Shown here: positions 1-9,432 of the stretch, piece by piece | How the letters are laid out: each line of letters opens with the position of its first letter | Position numbering within the stretch: position 1 is the first letter of the stretch | NCBI RefSeq assembly: GCF_001182785.1 | Contig: NZ_CP012099.1 | Span: 2,478,501 to 2,542,500 of the forward strand | Reading direction: 5' to 3' | Source: Bacillus thuringiensis | Lineage (GTDB): Bacteria; Bacillota; Bacilli; Bacillales; Bacillaceae_G | Length of the DNA: 64,000 nt | The notes under the pieces: model-generated | The model's database searches: none | Seen by the model: the letters and a program-made list of their open reading frames with translations, nothing else | What the model was told of the DNA's origin: nothing | Translations under genes and position numbers: made by a program

Positions 1-98
1 AGAAAATAGCATTGTAATTCAAACCAATATGCAAATATTATAAGATAGATATGCTTTGTTATAGATTGAAAATAGGTTTGTTATCAGTTTTTTTAGAA

Positions 99-118
99 AT
101 CTTACAAGCGTGTAAGAT
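99..118. promoter_or_regulatory. Inverted repeat upstream of the ABC transporter
   Basis: An 8-bp perfect inverted repeat (ATCTTACA, 4-nt loop, TGTAAGAT) lies about 80 bp before the ATPase gene. There is no T-run after it, so it is not a terminator. Bce-type transporters are usually controlled by a response regulator that binds an inverted repeat upstream, and this is a candidate for that site. The regulator itself is not in the window. This is inference from position only. Confidence 0.3.
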
Positions 119-200
119 AAATGAAAGATGAATCAATATGAGCTATAAGACAATTCATTTACACTCTATAGTGAGCGGTGGAAATGAAGGGAGAATATAA

Positions 201-971
201 ATGGAAATTTTACAGGCAAAAAGTATTAGTAAAGTATATAAAGGGAAAGTACCTTATAAAGCATTAGTAGATATTGATTTATCAATTCAAGAAGGTGAAT
301 TTGTAGGAATTATGGGCCCGTCAGGTAGTGGGAAAACAACGTTATTAAATATGGTATCTACTATTGATTCTCCATCATCAGGAGAAATATTTATTAATGG
401 CACAAATCCTTTTCAATTATCATCAGAAGAATTAGCATTATTCCGTAGAAAACAATTAGGATTTGTATTTCAATCATTTAATCTTCTTAGCACACTTACT
501 GTAAAAGAAAACATCGTATTGCCGATGACTTTAGATGGTGTTTCCGTCCAAGAAATGAATAAACGAGTGGAAGAGATTGCAGAGAAGTTAAACATTACTG
601 ATATATTGAGTAAAAGAACGTTTGAAATATCAGGGGGGCAAGCTCAAAGAACAGCAATCGCTCGTGCGATCGTTCATAAGCCGCAATTATTACTTGCAGA
701 TGAACCAACAGGGAACTTGGACTCTAAATCTTCAAATGATGTAATGGAGATGCTTGATACTCTAAATAAAGAAGAAAAAGCAACGATGATGTTAGTTACA
801 CATGATCCGTATGCAGCGAGCTTTTGCAGCAGAGTAATTTTCATTAAAGATGGTCAACTATATAATGAAATTTATTGTGGTGAAAGCAGGCAAGCATTTT
901 ATCAAAAAATTATGGATGTCCTTTCTTTGTTAGGAGGGAAAAGGCATGACTTTTCGTCAGTTCGCATTTAA
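201..971 (+). CDS. ABC transporter ATP-binding protein, bacitracin-resistance (BceA) type
   Basis: This is the cytoplasmic ATPase of a peptide-antibiotic detoxification or sensing transporter. The 256 residues hold a complete ABC domain: Walker A GPSGSGKT at 39-46, Q-loop Gln91, signature SGGQ at 144-147, Walker B LLLADEP at 163-169, D-loop GNLD at 171-174 and switch His201. The start ATG follows a GGGAG site. The gene overlaps the next one by 26 bp, so the pair is translationally coupled. The family works with an FtsX/MacB-like permease carrying a large extracellular domain, which is what follows. The substrate (bacitracin or another lipid II binder) cannot be read from sequence. No two-component system is visible here, although one normally lies next to such genes. 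Confidence 0.92.
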   Translation: MEILQAKSISKVYKGKVPYKALVDIDLSIQEGEFVGIMGPSGSGKTTLLNMVSTIDSPSSGEIFINGTNPFQLSSEELALFRRKQLGFVFQSFNLLSTLTVKENIVLPMTLDGVSVQEMNKRVEEIAEKLNITDILSKRTFEISGGQAQRTAIARAIVHKPQLLLADEPTGNLDSKSSNDVMEMLDTLNKEEKATMMLVTHDPYAASFCSRVIFIKDGQLYNEIYCGESRQAFYQKIMDVLSLLGGKRHDFSSVRI

Positions 972-2877
972 TAATATCTTTCGTAATAAACGTACCTATG
1001 TAGCTCATTTTTTAAGTAGTGCATTTTCTATTATGATTTTCTTTACGTATGCTCTTTTATTATTTCATCCTGATTTACAAGGTGAGTTGAAATCGACAAG
1101 TGCAACAATAAGTGCATTTGGTACATTGGGATTTTCAGTTTCGCAAGGATTGATTTTTGTATTTTCATTTTTCTTCATTCTATATTCAGTTAGTTCGTTT
1201 TTAAAGACGCGTAAAAAAGAATTTGGTATTTTAATGATGCAAGGTATGTCAATGAGACAGCTTAAGAAATTATTATTAATTGAAAATATGTTGATTGGAC
1301 TTGGTTCAATTTGTATAGGGATTTTCATTGGACTCATATTTTCTAAACTAGTCTTATTAATAAGTGCAAGTGTATTAATGATTAATAATGGTTTACCTTT
1401 TTATATACCAGTTCGGGCTGTATTATTAACAGTTATTACATTTCTTTTCTTGTTTTTAATTGTTTCATTATTTACATTTAAAATGATAAAAGTAACGGAA
1501 CTTGTGGAACTTATTCGAGCAGAGGAAAAGCCAAAACCTGAACCGAAATCTTCAGTTTTATTATCGATACTTTCTTTAATTAGTATAGGGTATGGATATT
1601 TTTCAGTATTTCGCTTCATACCAAGTACCAATTTTATTACGCTTGGAATAGGTGTGCTTCTAGTAATTATAGGAACGTACTTTTTATATACTCAGTGTAG
1701 CGTTTATATATTGCACCTTGCTAAAAGGAGAGAATCTTTCTTTTTAAAGAGAACAAATATATTAACATTTTCTGAATTAATTTACCGTATGAAAGATAAT
1801 ACAACGATGTTTTTTATAGTATCTATTGTTTCAGCAGTTGCATTTACAGCAATTGGTACAACAGCCGCAATTGGAAATAGGGATTTGGTAAGGATGACAA
1901 ATCCGTATACATTTTTGTATGGAAGTTTTGAAAATGACAAAGTATTGAATAAAAATCTTTCTATTATAAAAAAACACCTTTCTGATGCTAATATTCCGTA
2001 TCGAATGGCTTCATCTTCATATATATACACAGAAAATGGCGTAAATGTAATGAAGTTAAGTGAATACAACGATCTTGCTAAAGCACTAGGCTATCAACAA
2101 GAAACAATTGAAAAAGAAGATGAAATTTTATTAATTCCTGGAGTCGTATCACAAAAACAAGAATTTAAAAATGGCGAGTATAAAAAGAATATAGAAGTCA
2201 TTCAAGGTGACTGGACAAAGACATTTCATGTGAAAAAAGCTGTAGAAAATTTAGTTTTACCACATGATTCTAGAACTATTTATATCGCTGTTCAAGATCA
2301 GGTATATGATGGAATACCTCTTACTAGTGACCCAGTTAATAAAGAAATTCCATATCGTACTTACGGATTTGTTGTAGATGATTGGATAAAAACGAAAGAG
2401 ATTTCAAATCAATTAAAGAGTATATTCGATAAAGATCTTAGGGACAGAGATTTCTACTTTGAAGCTTTAACATTAAACTTGTTGGAAGCAAAGCAAAAGA
2501 ATGGTTTATTACTTATGGTAAGTATTTTAGTTGGAATCGTCTTCTTTACATTCGCCGCTAGTTTTATTTATTTTCGATTATATACAGATTTGGATCGCGA
2601 CCAACAGCAATATAAAATGATTTCGAAAATGGGATTAAGTAAAGGTGAGTTGAAAAAAGTTGTAACGAGGCAGTTATTATTAATGTTCTTTTTACCAATT
2701 GTCGTTGCAGTGATTCATACTGTAGTTGCTTATACAGCATTACAGCAATTAGTCGATTTTTCTATCATAAATAGCTCTATCGTTATTTTAATTTCATTTA
2801 TATGTATACAAGTTTTATATTTCTTTATAACCCGTTGGCGTTACCTACAAAAGCTTTATAAAACTATGGAACAGTAG
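946..2877 (+). CDS. ABC transporter permease, BceB type
   Basis: This 643-residue membrane protein is the partner of the preceding ATPase. Hydrophobic segments occur near residues 15-40, 55-80, 110-140, 150-175, 205-225, 230-250 and 285-310, and three more lie after residue 520. A large hydrophilic extracellular stretch spans about 315-515. That layout (ten helices with a big external domain between helices 7 and 8) is typical of BceB-type permeases that recognise peptide antibiotics bound to lipid II intermediates. The start overlaps the ATPase gene and has GGAGGG just upstream. Its length is normal for the family. The specificity is unknown. Confidence 0.88.
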   Translation: MTFRQFAFNNIFRNKRTYVAHFLSSAFSIMIFFTYALLLFHPDLQGELKSTSATISAFGTLGFSVSQGLIFVFSFFFILYSVSSFLKTRKKEFGILMMQGMSMRQLKKLLLIENMLIGLGSICIGIFIGLIFSKLVLLISASVLMINNGLPFYIPVRAVLLTVITFLFLFLIVSLFTFKMIKVTELVELIRAEEKPKPEPKSSVLLSILSLISIGYGYFSVFRFIPSTNFITLGIGVLLVIIGTYFLYTQCSVYILHLAKRRESFFLKRTNILTFSELIYRMKDNTTMFFIVSIVSAVAFTAIGTTAAIGNRDLVRMTNPYTFLYGSFENDKVLNKNLSIIKKHLSDANIPYRMASSSYIYTENGVNVMKLSEYNDLAKALGYQQETIEKEDEILLIPGVVSQKQEFKNGEYKKNIEVIQGDWTKTFHVKKAVENLVLPHDSRTIYIAVQDQVYDGIPLTSDPVNKEIPYRTYGFVVDDWIKTKEISNQLKSIFDKDLRDRDFYFEALTLNLLEAKQKNGLLLMVSILVGIVFFTFAASFIYFRLYTDLDRDQQQYKMISKMGLSKGELKKVVTRQLLLMFFLPIVVAVIHTVVAYTALQQLVDFSIINSSIVILISFICIQVLYFFITRWRYLQKLYKTMEQ

Positions 2878-2945
2878 AGAACATCAGCAAGTAACATTGC
2901 AGAAAAGCATGTAAAAAAACAATATGAGTTATGAAAGGAATTGTA

Positions 2946-3617
2946 ATGAAAAAAACATTATCAATTTTCATATTATGTATATTAATTTTAATTAGTTTAA
3001 GTGCATGTGCTAAAAGTGAAGAATTATTTCCAGCTAACGGTGTATTAATCATTGGAGATGAGAATCATACTGGAGCAATTATGAATCGTTATAAGGAAAA
3101 TACGAAAGAACATGAAATTTTTCCAGTGAAAACAGGGGAATTTGAAAAAGGAAAGGTACTAATATTAAATGAATCTACTGCACAAGCGATGATTAAAGCA
3201 AAGATTTTTCGTAAACGTGACCAAGTAGCCCTTTCCAAACTGGTAGATACGTTACCGAATTTTCCAAAAGAAAGCTCACTACTATTTATAAATGAAGAAG
3301 AAAAGAATATTAAAAGTATTAAAATAGAAGGAAAAGAGATACCAGTTGCATATGATAGCGATGCTTGGCTTGGCAATAAACGTGACTATGGAGCACTATG
3401 GTATATCATTGTGGCGAAAAATAGTGTGTATAAAGAAATAAAAGCGAATGAAACGAGTATGCAACTTCTACATCTGAAAAAGTCGTTAGGTGATGAAAAA
3501 CCTAAAATGTCGACAGATAATACATTGATTAATGAAAAAGTAAAAGTAAGAAAGTTAATTGAAGGTTTTAAAGAGAAAGTATCAGTTCAGTTTGTAACGA
3601 TCGGAGAAAAATCTTAA
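2946..3617 (+). CDS. Putative lipoprotein following the ABC transporter
   Basis: The first in-frame ATG (2931) has no good ribosome site. The ATG at 2946 follows AAAGGAATTGT and gives a protein that begins with a lipoprotein signal peptide: Lys-Lys, a hydrophobic core, and a lipobox LSAC with Cys21. The mature 200 or so residues are hydrophilic and mixed alpha/beta in character, and I recognise no domain. The gene starts 68 bp after the permease on the same strand and ends in a strong terminator, so it is probably the last gene of the transporter operon. A role as an accessory surface protein is inference from that position. Confidence 0.75.
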   Translation: MKKTLSIFILCILILISLSACAKSEELFPANGVLIIGDENHTGAIMNRYKENTKEHEIFPVKTGEFEKGKVLILNESTAQAMIKAKIFRKRDQVALSKLVDTLPNFPKESSLLFINEEEKNIKSIKIEGKEIPVAYDSDAWLGNKRDYGALWYIIVAKNSVYKEIKANETSMQLLHLKKSLGDEKPKMSTDNTLINEKVKVRKLIEGFKEKVSVQFVTIGEKS

Positions 3618-3666
3618 AAAAGAGTTCGAGGTTGATAGAAAGTTTATCAATCTCGAACTCTTTTTA
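3617..3666 (+). terminator. Rho-independent terminator
   Basis: A near-perfect stem of about 20 bp (AAAGAGTTCGAGGTTGATA paired with its complement, 7-nt loop) is followed by TTTTT. It overlaps the lipoprotein stop codon. Because the stem is flanked by A-runs and T-runs it may also stop transcription of the leftward gene that ends at 3694. Confidence 0.92.
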
Positions 3667-3693
3667 GTTTATAGACAAATCAATTATTATGCT

Positions 3694-4035
3694 TTACATT
3701 ACTTCATTTAATCGAGTCTCATTTGTTTCCTCAATCGCATTTGAATTTTGAACTGAATTATTTTGGGCTTCTTTTTCTTTACGAGCCTTTTGTAGCATTT
3801 CAAGGATGATCCATAAAGGAACACCTTTATCCTTTAACATCTTCCATAAATCTAATTCATTAAATTTATGCTCAGGCTGTTTCATTTCTTTTTCAGATGA
3901 ACGAATATCAAACTTGATAGGATCATTTACTTTCTTACTTTCAAGTTTAGTAGAAGAGATAGTATTATGCTCAAGAGTAGATGGAGTTATTTTAGTAGGT
4001 TGAGATAATGTATGAATATTTGATCCGATTTGCAT
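3694..4035 (-). CDS. Hypothetical protein (113 aa)
   Basis: The reading frame begins with ATG eight bases after AAAGGAGG, which is strong evidence for translation. The protein is hydrophilic with no signal peptide or membrane segment. The N-terminal 45 residues are Ser/Thr/Lys-rich and look disordered. Residues 55-90 could form an amphipathic helix (DLWKMLKDKGVPLWIILEMLQKA). No domain is recognised. It stands alone on the minus strand, convergent with the transporter operon and sharing its terminator. Confidence 0.7.
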   Translation of the reverse strand: MQIGSNIHTLSQPTKITPSTLEHNTISSTKLESKKVNDPIKFDIRSSEKEMKQPEHKFNELDLWKMLKDKGVPLWIILEMLQKARKEKEAQNNSVQNSNAIEETNETRLNEVM

Positions 4036-4284
4036 GTTTTTTCCTCCTTTTCAAGCAATGAGATTAGTTTTCTTATGGTTTTTAAATCTTTTTAACATGA
4101 GGAAACTATATCTAATTATAAATTCAAATAAACAGATTTACAAGTTGTATTGTAAAAAGTAAATGTTTACTTGAATTAATATTTATCAACATTTGTATAT
4201 GTTTTCTATATATACAACGTATATAAAATATTTTACATTATGTTTAAGTTATTAAAGTATTCTGTTGATTTTCAAAAAAGAAAA

Positions 4285-4300
4285 ATGTAAACGTTTTAAT
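4285..4300 (+). promoter_or_regulatory. Candidate cre box (CcpA site) before the lipase
   Basis: ATGTAAACGTTTTAAT fits the catabolite-responsive element WTGNNARCGNWWWCAW with one mismatch. It ends 13 bases before the lipase start codon, overlapping the leader, where CcpA binding would repress. Carbon catabolite repression of a secreted lipase is plausible. One short match is weak evidence. Confidence 0.35.
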
Positions 4301-4313
4301 AGGGGGAGAAAGT

Positions 4314-5555
4314 ATGGGGAAGTTAGTTTTAAAAATATGTTTTTTCGCATTAGTGACCGTATGTTCATTCGAAGCGAAAATATCATACGCTGAAGAGAGG
4401 CCACAAAATAATTATCCTATCATATTGGTGAATGGATTTGCTGGATGGGGTAGAGAAGAAATGCTTGGCGTAAAATATTGGGGTGGTGTTCATGATATAC
4501 AGGAAGATTTGAAACGAAATGGTTATACGGTACATACCGCAGCTGTTGGACCTGTTTCTAGTAACTGGGATCGTGCATGTGAATTGTATGCGCAAATTAG
4601 CGGTGGAACAGTAGACTATGGTGTCTCGCATGCTGAGAAACATGGACATAATCGTTTTGGCAGAACTTATAGTGGTTTTGCGCCGAATTGGAGTGAAACA
4701 AATAAAGTTCATTTAATTGGACATAGCATGGGTGGACAAACAATTAGAACATTAGTACAGCTATTAAAAGAAGGGAGTTTTGAAGAAAAGAATTATGTGA
4801 AAAATCACCCAGACACCAAAATATCACCACTATTTGAAGGCGGAAAATCATATGTTCATAGTGTTACAACATTAGCAACCCCTCACAACGGTACAACACT
4901 TGCGGATGGGAGTCTTCTGCTACCGTTCGTTAAAGATTTACTCATTACAGCTGCGAGCTTCGGAGGAAACAATAATTTATCGTTATATGATTTTAAATTG
5001 GATCAATGGGGTATAAAGAAGAATGCTGGAGAGTCCTTTTTCCAATATAGTAATCGTATTCTAAATAGTTCACTTTGGAAAAATACAAAAGATATAAGTC
5101 AATGGGATTTAAGTACAGATGGTGCAAAGGAGTTAAATAATTGGGTAAAGACGCAACCGGATGTGTATTACTTATCCTATAGTGGACATGCATCACAAGC
5201 AGCACCTATAACAGGTTTACATTTACCTCATATAACGATGAACAAAGTGTTGATGGGGAATGCATTTTTCTTAGGTTCTTATGCGAGATATGAAGAAAAC
5301 CGTCCGTTAGTTGATACTTCTTGGTGGCAAAATGATGGTGTAGTAAATACAAATTCCATGATTGCACCATCTTCTAATGTTGCTGTAAATAATAATGAGT
5401 CATTACAGGTTGGAAAATGGAATCATATCGAAACGAAAGCGAATTGGGACCATCTCGACATGGTAGGATTAAGTGTTTCAGACTCTTTAGGTTTTTCTAG
5501 CATTCAAGAGTTTTATAGAACAATTGCTGAAAAGCTATCACGTTTACCGAAATAA
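4314..5555 (+). CDS. Secreted triacylglycerol lipase, family I.5
   Basis: This is an extracellular alpha/beta-hydrolase that cleaves ester bonds of triglycerides. A Sec signal peptide spans about residues 1-26 (cleavage near SYA-EE). The nucleophile elbow GHSMGG contains Ser138. Asp341 in NDGVVN and His380 in WDHLD complete the triad by alignment with Geobacillus family I.5 lipases. The zinc ligands of that family are also in place: Asp86 (NWDRAC), His106, His112 and Asp265. Other family blocks include VNGFAGWGREEM and SPLFEGG. The 413-residue length is normal. The start follows AGGGGGAG. A candidate cre box precedes the gene and a terminator follows, so it is a single-gene unit. Confidence 0.93.
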   Translation: MGKLVLKICFFALVTVCSFEAKISYAEERPQNNYPIILVNGFAGWGREEMLGVKYWGGVHDIQEDLKRNGYTVHTAAVGPVSSNWDRACELYAQISGGTVDYGVSHAEKHGHNRFGRTYSGFAPNWSETNKVHLIGHSMGGQTIRTLVQLLKEGSFEEKNYVKNHPDTKISPLFEGGKSYVHSVTTLATPHNGTTLADGSLLLPFVKDLLITAASFGGNNNLSLYDFKLDQWGIKKNAGESFFQYSNRILNSSLWKNTKDISQWDLSTDGAKELNNWVKTQPDVYYLSYSGHASQAAPITGLHLPHITMNKVLMGNAFFLGSYARYEENRPLVDTSWWQNDGVVNTNSMIAPSSNVAVNNNESLQVGKWNHIETKANWDHLDMVGLSVSDSLGFSSIQEFYRTIAEKLSRLPK

Positions 5556-5562
5556 GTAATAA

Positions 5563-5597
5563 TAAAGCGCTCTCGATGGAATTCGAGAGCGCTTTAT
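5563..5597 (+). terminator. Rho-independent terminator after the lipase
   Basis: Perfect 14-bp stem (ATAAAGCGCTCTCGA and its complement) around a short loop containing GGAAT, followed by an AT-rich tail. It lies directly after the lipase stop codon. Confidence 0.88.
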
Positions 5598-5643
5598 ATT
5601 ATATTGAAAGAGGGATTTGGTAGAAAAAATATGGGGGGATATT

Positions 5644-6669
5644 ATGAAAATTCAAGTTGTATTATCAGGATACGGAACAGTAGGCAGAGAGTTTATAAAA
5701 TTATTAAATGAAAAATATTCATATATATATGAAACATATGGGATTCAATTAGTTGTAAGTGGCGTATTAGGGAGAAATATTGCAATACATAATGAAGACG
5801 GCCTATCTCTTCATCATTTATTAATGTATGGTGGCGGTACCGCTGCAATTGAAAAATATTTAGAGTATCATCCAAAGGAACGTGCGACAACTAGCATAAG
5901 TGGTACTGTATTGGTAGAATCAACAGTCACAAATCTTAAAGATGGAAATCCAGGGAAACAATATATGAAACAAGCGATTGAGAAACGGATGGATATAGTA
6001 GCAATTTCAAAAGGTGCGCTCGTTACAAACTGGAGAGAAATAAATGAAGCAGCAAGAGGTGCAAATGTACGAATTCGATATAGCGGTGCAACAGCCGCTG
6101 CACTACCGACACTAGATATCGGACAATTTAGTTTAGCTGGTTGCAGTATTGAAAAAATAGAAGGAATATTAAATGGAACAACTAATTATATTCTTACGAA
6201 AATGTATGAGGAAGATATGACATTTGAAGAAGCGCTGAAAGAAGCACAAAATAAAGGAATTGCTGAGACAAACCCTCTATTAGATATAAGTGGTTCAGAT
6301 AGTGCGTGTAAATTGTTACTTTTGACAAACAGCTTAATGGAAACAGAGAAAACACTTGCTGATATACATATAAAAGGAATCGAGCACGTTACAAAACAGC
6401 AAATACAAAATGCTAAGGAACACCATAAAATTATTAAATTAATAGCATCAATATATAAGGATGCGGGTGGCAATGTGAATTTAAATGTTGAACCGTGCGA
6501 AATAGAAAAAGATCATCCGTTAGCAAAAGTAAATGGGAGCGAAAAAGGAATTACGTTCTTTACAGATACGATGGGGCAAGTTACTACAATTGGCGGGGCT
6601 TCTAATCCACGAGGCGCAGCAGCTGCAGCTTTAAAAGATGTAATTAACTTATATCGAAAAGATTTGTAA
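5644..6669 (+). CDS. Homoserine dehydrogenase-like NAD(P) oxidoreductase (short form)
   Basis: The likely reaction is aspartate semialdehyde to homoserine in threonine and methionine synthesis. The N-terminus carries a Rossmann motif GYGTVG at residues 9-14. The homoserine dehydrogenase signature region is present (GILNGTTNYILTKM, then GIAETNPLLDISGSDSA). At 341 residues it lacks the C-terminal ACT regulatory domain of the usual biosynthetic enzyme, so it may be a feedback-insensitive paralogue. I chose ATG 5644 because GGGGGGA sits six bases upstream; the TTG at 5617 lacks this. No thr genes are adjacent. Confidence 0.82.
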   Translation: MKIQVVLSGYGTVGREFIKLLNEKYSYIYETYGIQLVVSGVLGRNIAIHNEDGLSLHHLLMYGGGTAAIEKYLEYHPKERATTSISGTVLVESTVTNLKDGNPGKQYMKQAIEKRMDIVAISKGALVTNWREINEAARGANVRIRYSGATAAALPTLDIGQFSLAGCSIEKIEGILNGTTNYILTKMYEEDMTFEEALKEAQNKGIAETNPLLDISGSDSACKLLLLTNSLMETEKTLADIHIKGIEHVTKQQIQNAKEHHKIIKLIASIYKDAGGNVNLNVEPCEIEKDHPLAKVNGSEKGITFFTDTMGQVTTIGGASNPRGAAAAALKDVINLYRKDL

Positions 6670-6758
6670 GACCGTACCGCCCTTTATAAAAAATACATAT
6701 GTTGTGGACCTTTTGAGAATGAAATAAATATGCAAAAATGATTGCAGGGGGTAAGGAA

Positions 6759-8207
6759 TTGTTTAAGGATTTTAAAGTTGTTAAAGATCGTCCCGTTTAT
6801 ATTCAATTGAAAGATTATTTGAAGAAGATGATTATGAAAGGGCATTTGCTCGGGGATCAAAAAATCCCATCAACAAGGGAACTAAGTGAATTACTAAGTG
6901 TGAGTAGAAACACTGTACTCGCTGCTTATGCAGATTTAGAGCAAGAAGGACTCATTTATGCAGTTAAAGGAAAAGGGAACTTTGTTGCGAAGGTGGATAT
7001 ATCTAACACTTCGTCAGTTGAAATAGATTGGAAAAATAAACTTAATACAGTGACCGCATTAGCGGATGAATTAGATTTAATGAAACATGGTGTTCGTTGG
7101 GAAAAGGGAATGATTGTTTTTAATAGTATAGCCCCGGATGAGAAGCTATTTGATGTTGAAAATTTCAAAAGAGCTTTTCTTACTCGTATGTCCATTGAAG
7201 GGGACATCGTATTGAACTACGGATATGCAAAAGGATATAGACCATTAATGAATTACTTACTTCATTATATGGAAATGAAAGGTGTAGACATTTCTAATAA
7301 AGATATTCTAATTACAAATGGATTTACAGAAGGATTGGATATTGTACTCTCTTCTTTATCAAAAAAATCCGGTCGTGTCATTTGTGAGAATCCAACTCAT
7401 CACGCTGCACTAAAGCTGTTCCGCTTACATGGCCTTGAAGTTCATGGGATTGATATGAATGAGGATGGTATTGATACGAATGAAGTTGAAAAAAGCTTGC
7501 GTGAAAAAGATTTTGATTTTGCATATTTAATTCCTTCTTATCATAATCCAACTGGTATTGTTACGAGTTCAGAGAAAAGAACGGAATTGATGAGATTATT
7601 CTCAAAATACAAGGTTCCTATTATAGAGGACGGATTTAATGAAGAATTACGTTATTCAGGTTCACATTTAGCTCCATTATTAACGTTTGCTGGAGCTGGC
7701 AATAATGTGATTTATATTAGTAGCTTTTCAAAGGTACTTTTCCCTGGTTTACGTGTAGGCTGGATTATTGCAGATAAAGAGCTGATTCATTATTTAGAAA
7801 GCGTAAAAAGAGCAAGAACGATTCACACATCTACGTTAGATCAAGCTGTTCTGTTTCAATATTTACATGAGGGATATTTTGAAAAATATTTAAAAAAGGC
7901 AAGATCTGTTTATAAGAAAAAATATGATTTAGCTGTCGGGGCATGTAACCAGTACATTCCTTTCAAAAGAATGACTGGAGATGGTGGACTTCATTTATTT
8001 ATAGAGCTAGAAGAGCATATGAATGCTCGCACACTTTTACAAAAGTGTTATGAGAAAGGCGTTACGTTTTCACCTGGAGATGTTTTTTACTCTGGTGAAG
8101 AAGGAACGAATACTTTCCGATTAGGATTTTCACGCTTGAAAGAAGAAGAAATAGTTCGGGGAATCAAAATAATTGGTGATACAATAAAAAATGAAATTTG
8201 GAGTTGA
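6759..8207 (+). CDS. MocR/GabR-type transcriptional regulator, DdlR-like
   Basis: The protein joins an N-terminal GntR-type winged helix (about residues 10-75, RPVYIQLKDYL then STRELSELLSVSRNTV) to a fold-type I aminotransferase domain. The PLP-binding lysine is expected at Lys325 in SSFSK, followed by GLRVGW, and NPTG is conserved upstream. Such proteins use PLP, often with an amino acid ligand, to activate a neighbouring gene. The next gene is D-Ala-D-Ala ligase, starting 4 bp downstream. This matches the DdlR arrangement known from other Firmicutes, in which the regulator senses D-alanine; assigning that ligand here is inference. TTG 6759 is preferred over ATG 6738 because AGGGGG lies 8 bases upstream. 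Confidence 0.82.
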   Translation: MFKDFKVVKDRPVYIQLKDYLKKMIMKGHLLGDQKIPSTRELSELLSVSRNTVLAAYADLEQEGLIYAVKGKGNFVAKVDISNTSSVEIDWKNKLNTVTALADELDLMKHGVRWEKGMIVFNSIAPDEKLFDVENFKRAFLTRMSIEGDIVLNYGYAKGYRPLMNYLLHYMEMKGVDISNKDILITNGFTEGLDIVLSSLSKKSGRVICENPTHHAALKLFRLHGLEVHGIDMNEDGIDTNEVEKSLREKDFDFAYLIPSYHNPTGIVTSSEKRTELMRLFSKYKVPIIEDGFNEELRYSGSHLAPLLTFAGAGNNVIYISSFSKVLFPGLRVGWIIADKELIHYLESVKRARTIHTSTLDQAVLFQYLHEGYFEKYLKKARSVYKKKYDLAVGACNQYIPFKRMTGDGGLHLFIELEEHMNARTLLQKCYEKGVTFSPGDVFYSGEEGTNTFRLGFSRLKEEEIVRGIKIIGDTIKNEIWS

Positions 8208-8211
8208 GGGA

Positions 8212-9126
8212 ATGAGAATTGGCGTTATTATGGGCGGGGTATCGTCTGAAAAGCAAGTATCAATTATGACTGGAAATGAAATGATCGCACATTTAGATAA
8301 AAGTAAGTATGAAATAGTTCCAATTACATTAAACGAAAAAATGGATTTAATTGAAAAAGCGAAAGACATTGATTTTGCATTGCTCGCATTACATGGAAAA
8401 TACGGAGAAGATGGGACAGTTCAAGGAACACTGGAGAGTTTAGGGATTCCTTATAGCGGAAGCAATATGTTATCTAGCAGTATATGTATGGACAAAAATA
8501 TTTCGAAAAAGATTTTACGTTATGAAGGTGTAGAAACACCAGATTGGATTGAACTTACAAAAATGGAGGATCTAAATCTTGATGAGTTAGATAAGTTAGG
8601 ATTTCCATTAGTGGTAAAACCAAACTCTGGCGGATCGAGTGTCGGGGTGAAAATCGTTTACAATAAAAATGAATTGATCTCAATGCTAGAAACTGTATTC
8701 GAATGGGATTCTGAAGTAGTAATTGAGAAGTATATAAAAGGTGATGAAATTACATGTTCCATTCTGGATGGAAAACAGTTACCTATAGTTTCAATTCGAC
8801 ATGCAGCCGAGTTCTTTGATTACAATGCAAAATATGATGATACTAGTACAGTTGAGGAAGTTATCGAACTTCCAGCAGAAATTAATGAACGTGTAAATAA
8901 AGCATCACTTGCTTGTTATAAAGCATTAAAATGTAGTGTTTATGCAAGAGTTGATATGATGGTGAAGGACGGAATTCCATATGTAATGGAAATTAATACA
9001 TTACCAGGGATGACACAATCAAGTTTATTGCCAAAAAGTGCAGAAGCAGCGGGAATTAGTTATAGTAAACTATTAGATATGATTATTGAAACATCATTAA
9101 AAGTGAGAAAAGAAGAAGGTTTTTAA
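8212..9126 (+). CDS. ddl: D-alanine--D-alanine ligase
   Basis: This is an ATP-grasp enzyme joining two D-alanines for peptidoglycan precursor synthesis in the cytoplasm. The expected blocks are visible: GGVSSEKQVSIMTG at the N-terminus, ALHGKYGEDGTVQG, the GIPYSGSN loop, VKPNSGGSSVGV (ATP-binding glycine loop), and VMEINTLPGMTQSSL near the end with metal ligands. ATG 8212 has GGAG eight bases upstream and follows the regulator stop by 4 bp; the upstream ATG 8191 overlaps the regulator. The length of 304 residues is typical. Bacillus genomes usually have another ddl near murF, so this could be a paralogue under its own MocR control. Confidence 0.93.
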   Translation: MRIGVIMGGVSSEKQVSIMTGNEMIAHLDKSKYEIVPITLNEKMDLIEKAKDIDFALLALHGKYGEDGTVQGTLESLGIPYSGSNMLSSSICMDKNISKKILRYEGVETPDWIELTKMEDLNLDELDKLGFPLVVKPNSGGSSVGVKIVYNKNELISMLETVFEWDSEVVIEKYIKGDEITCSILDGKQLPIVSIRHAAEFFDYNAKYDDTSTVEEVIELPAEINERVNKASLACYKALKCSVYARVDMMVKDGIPYVMEINTLPGMTQSSLLPKSAEAAGISYSKLLDMIIETSLKVRKEEGF

Positions 9127-9204
9127 GATAGTTATATAACGAATTCTTTTGACAGTTTCACGAAGTATGCTATGATGAATACATTATAAAAACAAAATAT
9201 TTAT

Positions 9205-9293
9205 CCACTAGGGGGGCCTTTTATAGGCTGAGATCAAATGTGATTTTGAGACTCTTAGTACCTGATCTGGTTAATGCCAGCGTAGGGAAGTGG
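9205..9293 (+). promoter_or_regulatory. TPP riboswitch (THI element)
   Basis: The aptamer has the conserved thi-box strings GGCTGAGA, then ACCTGATCTGG, TTAATGCCAG and CGTAGGGAA. The closing P1 helix is CCACT (9205-9209) with AGTGG (9289-9293). It lies about 140 bp before tenA and is followed by a strong terminator (9338-9369). Binding of thiamin pyrophosphate would favour termination and reduce tenA expression. The variable P3 arm is short. Confidence 0.96.
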
Positions 9294-9337
9294 GAAAGAC
9301 GTTGCTATTTAATGAGTAAATAAATACTGTCAATTTC

Positions 9338-9369
9338 ACTTTCTTTACGCCTGTAAAGAAAGTTTTTTT
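9338..9369 (+). terminator. Riboswitch-controlled intrinsic terminator
   Basis: Perfect 11-bp stem ACTTTCTTTAC / GTAAAGAAAGT with loop GCCT and a seven-T tail. It lies between the TPP aptamer and tenA and is the natural expression platform for transcriptional control. Confidence 0.93.
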
Positions 9370-9432
9370 ATTTTACAGCTTTAATAATTGTGGATAAATA
9401 CTTATATTTTATACATTATTGGAGGGATTTTA

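Noticed and set aside
4140..4313. PlcR box upstream of the lipase
   Set aside because: TATATG-like strings occur but none fits TATGNANNNNTNCATA.
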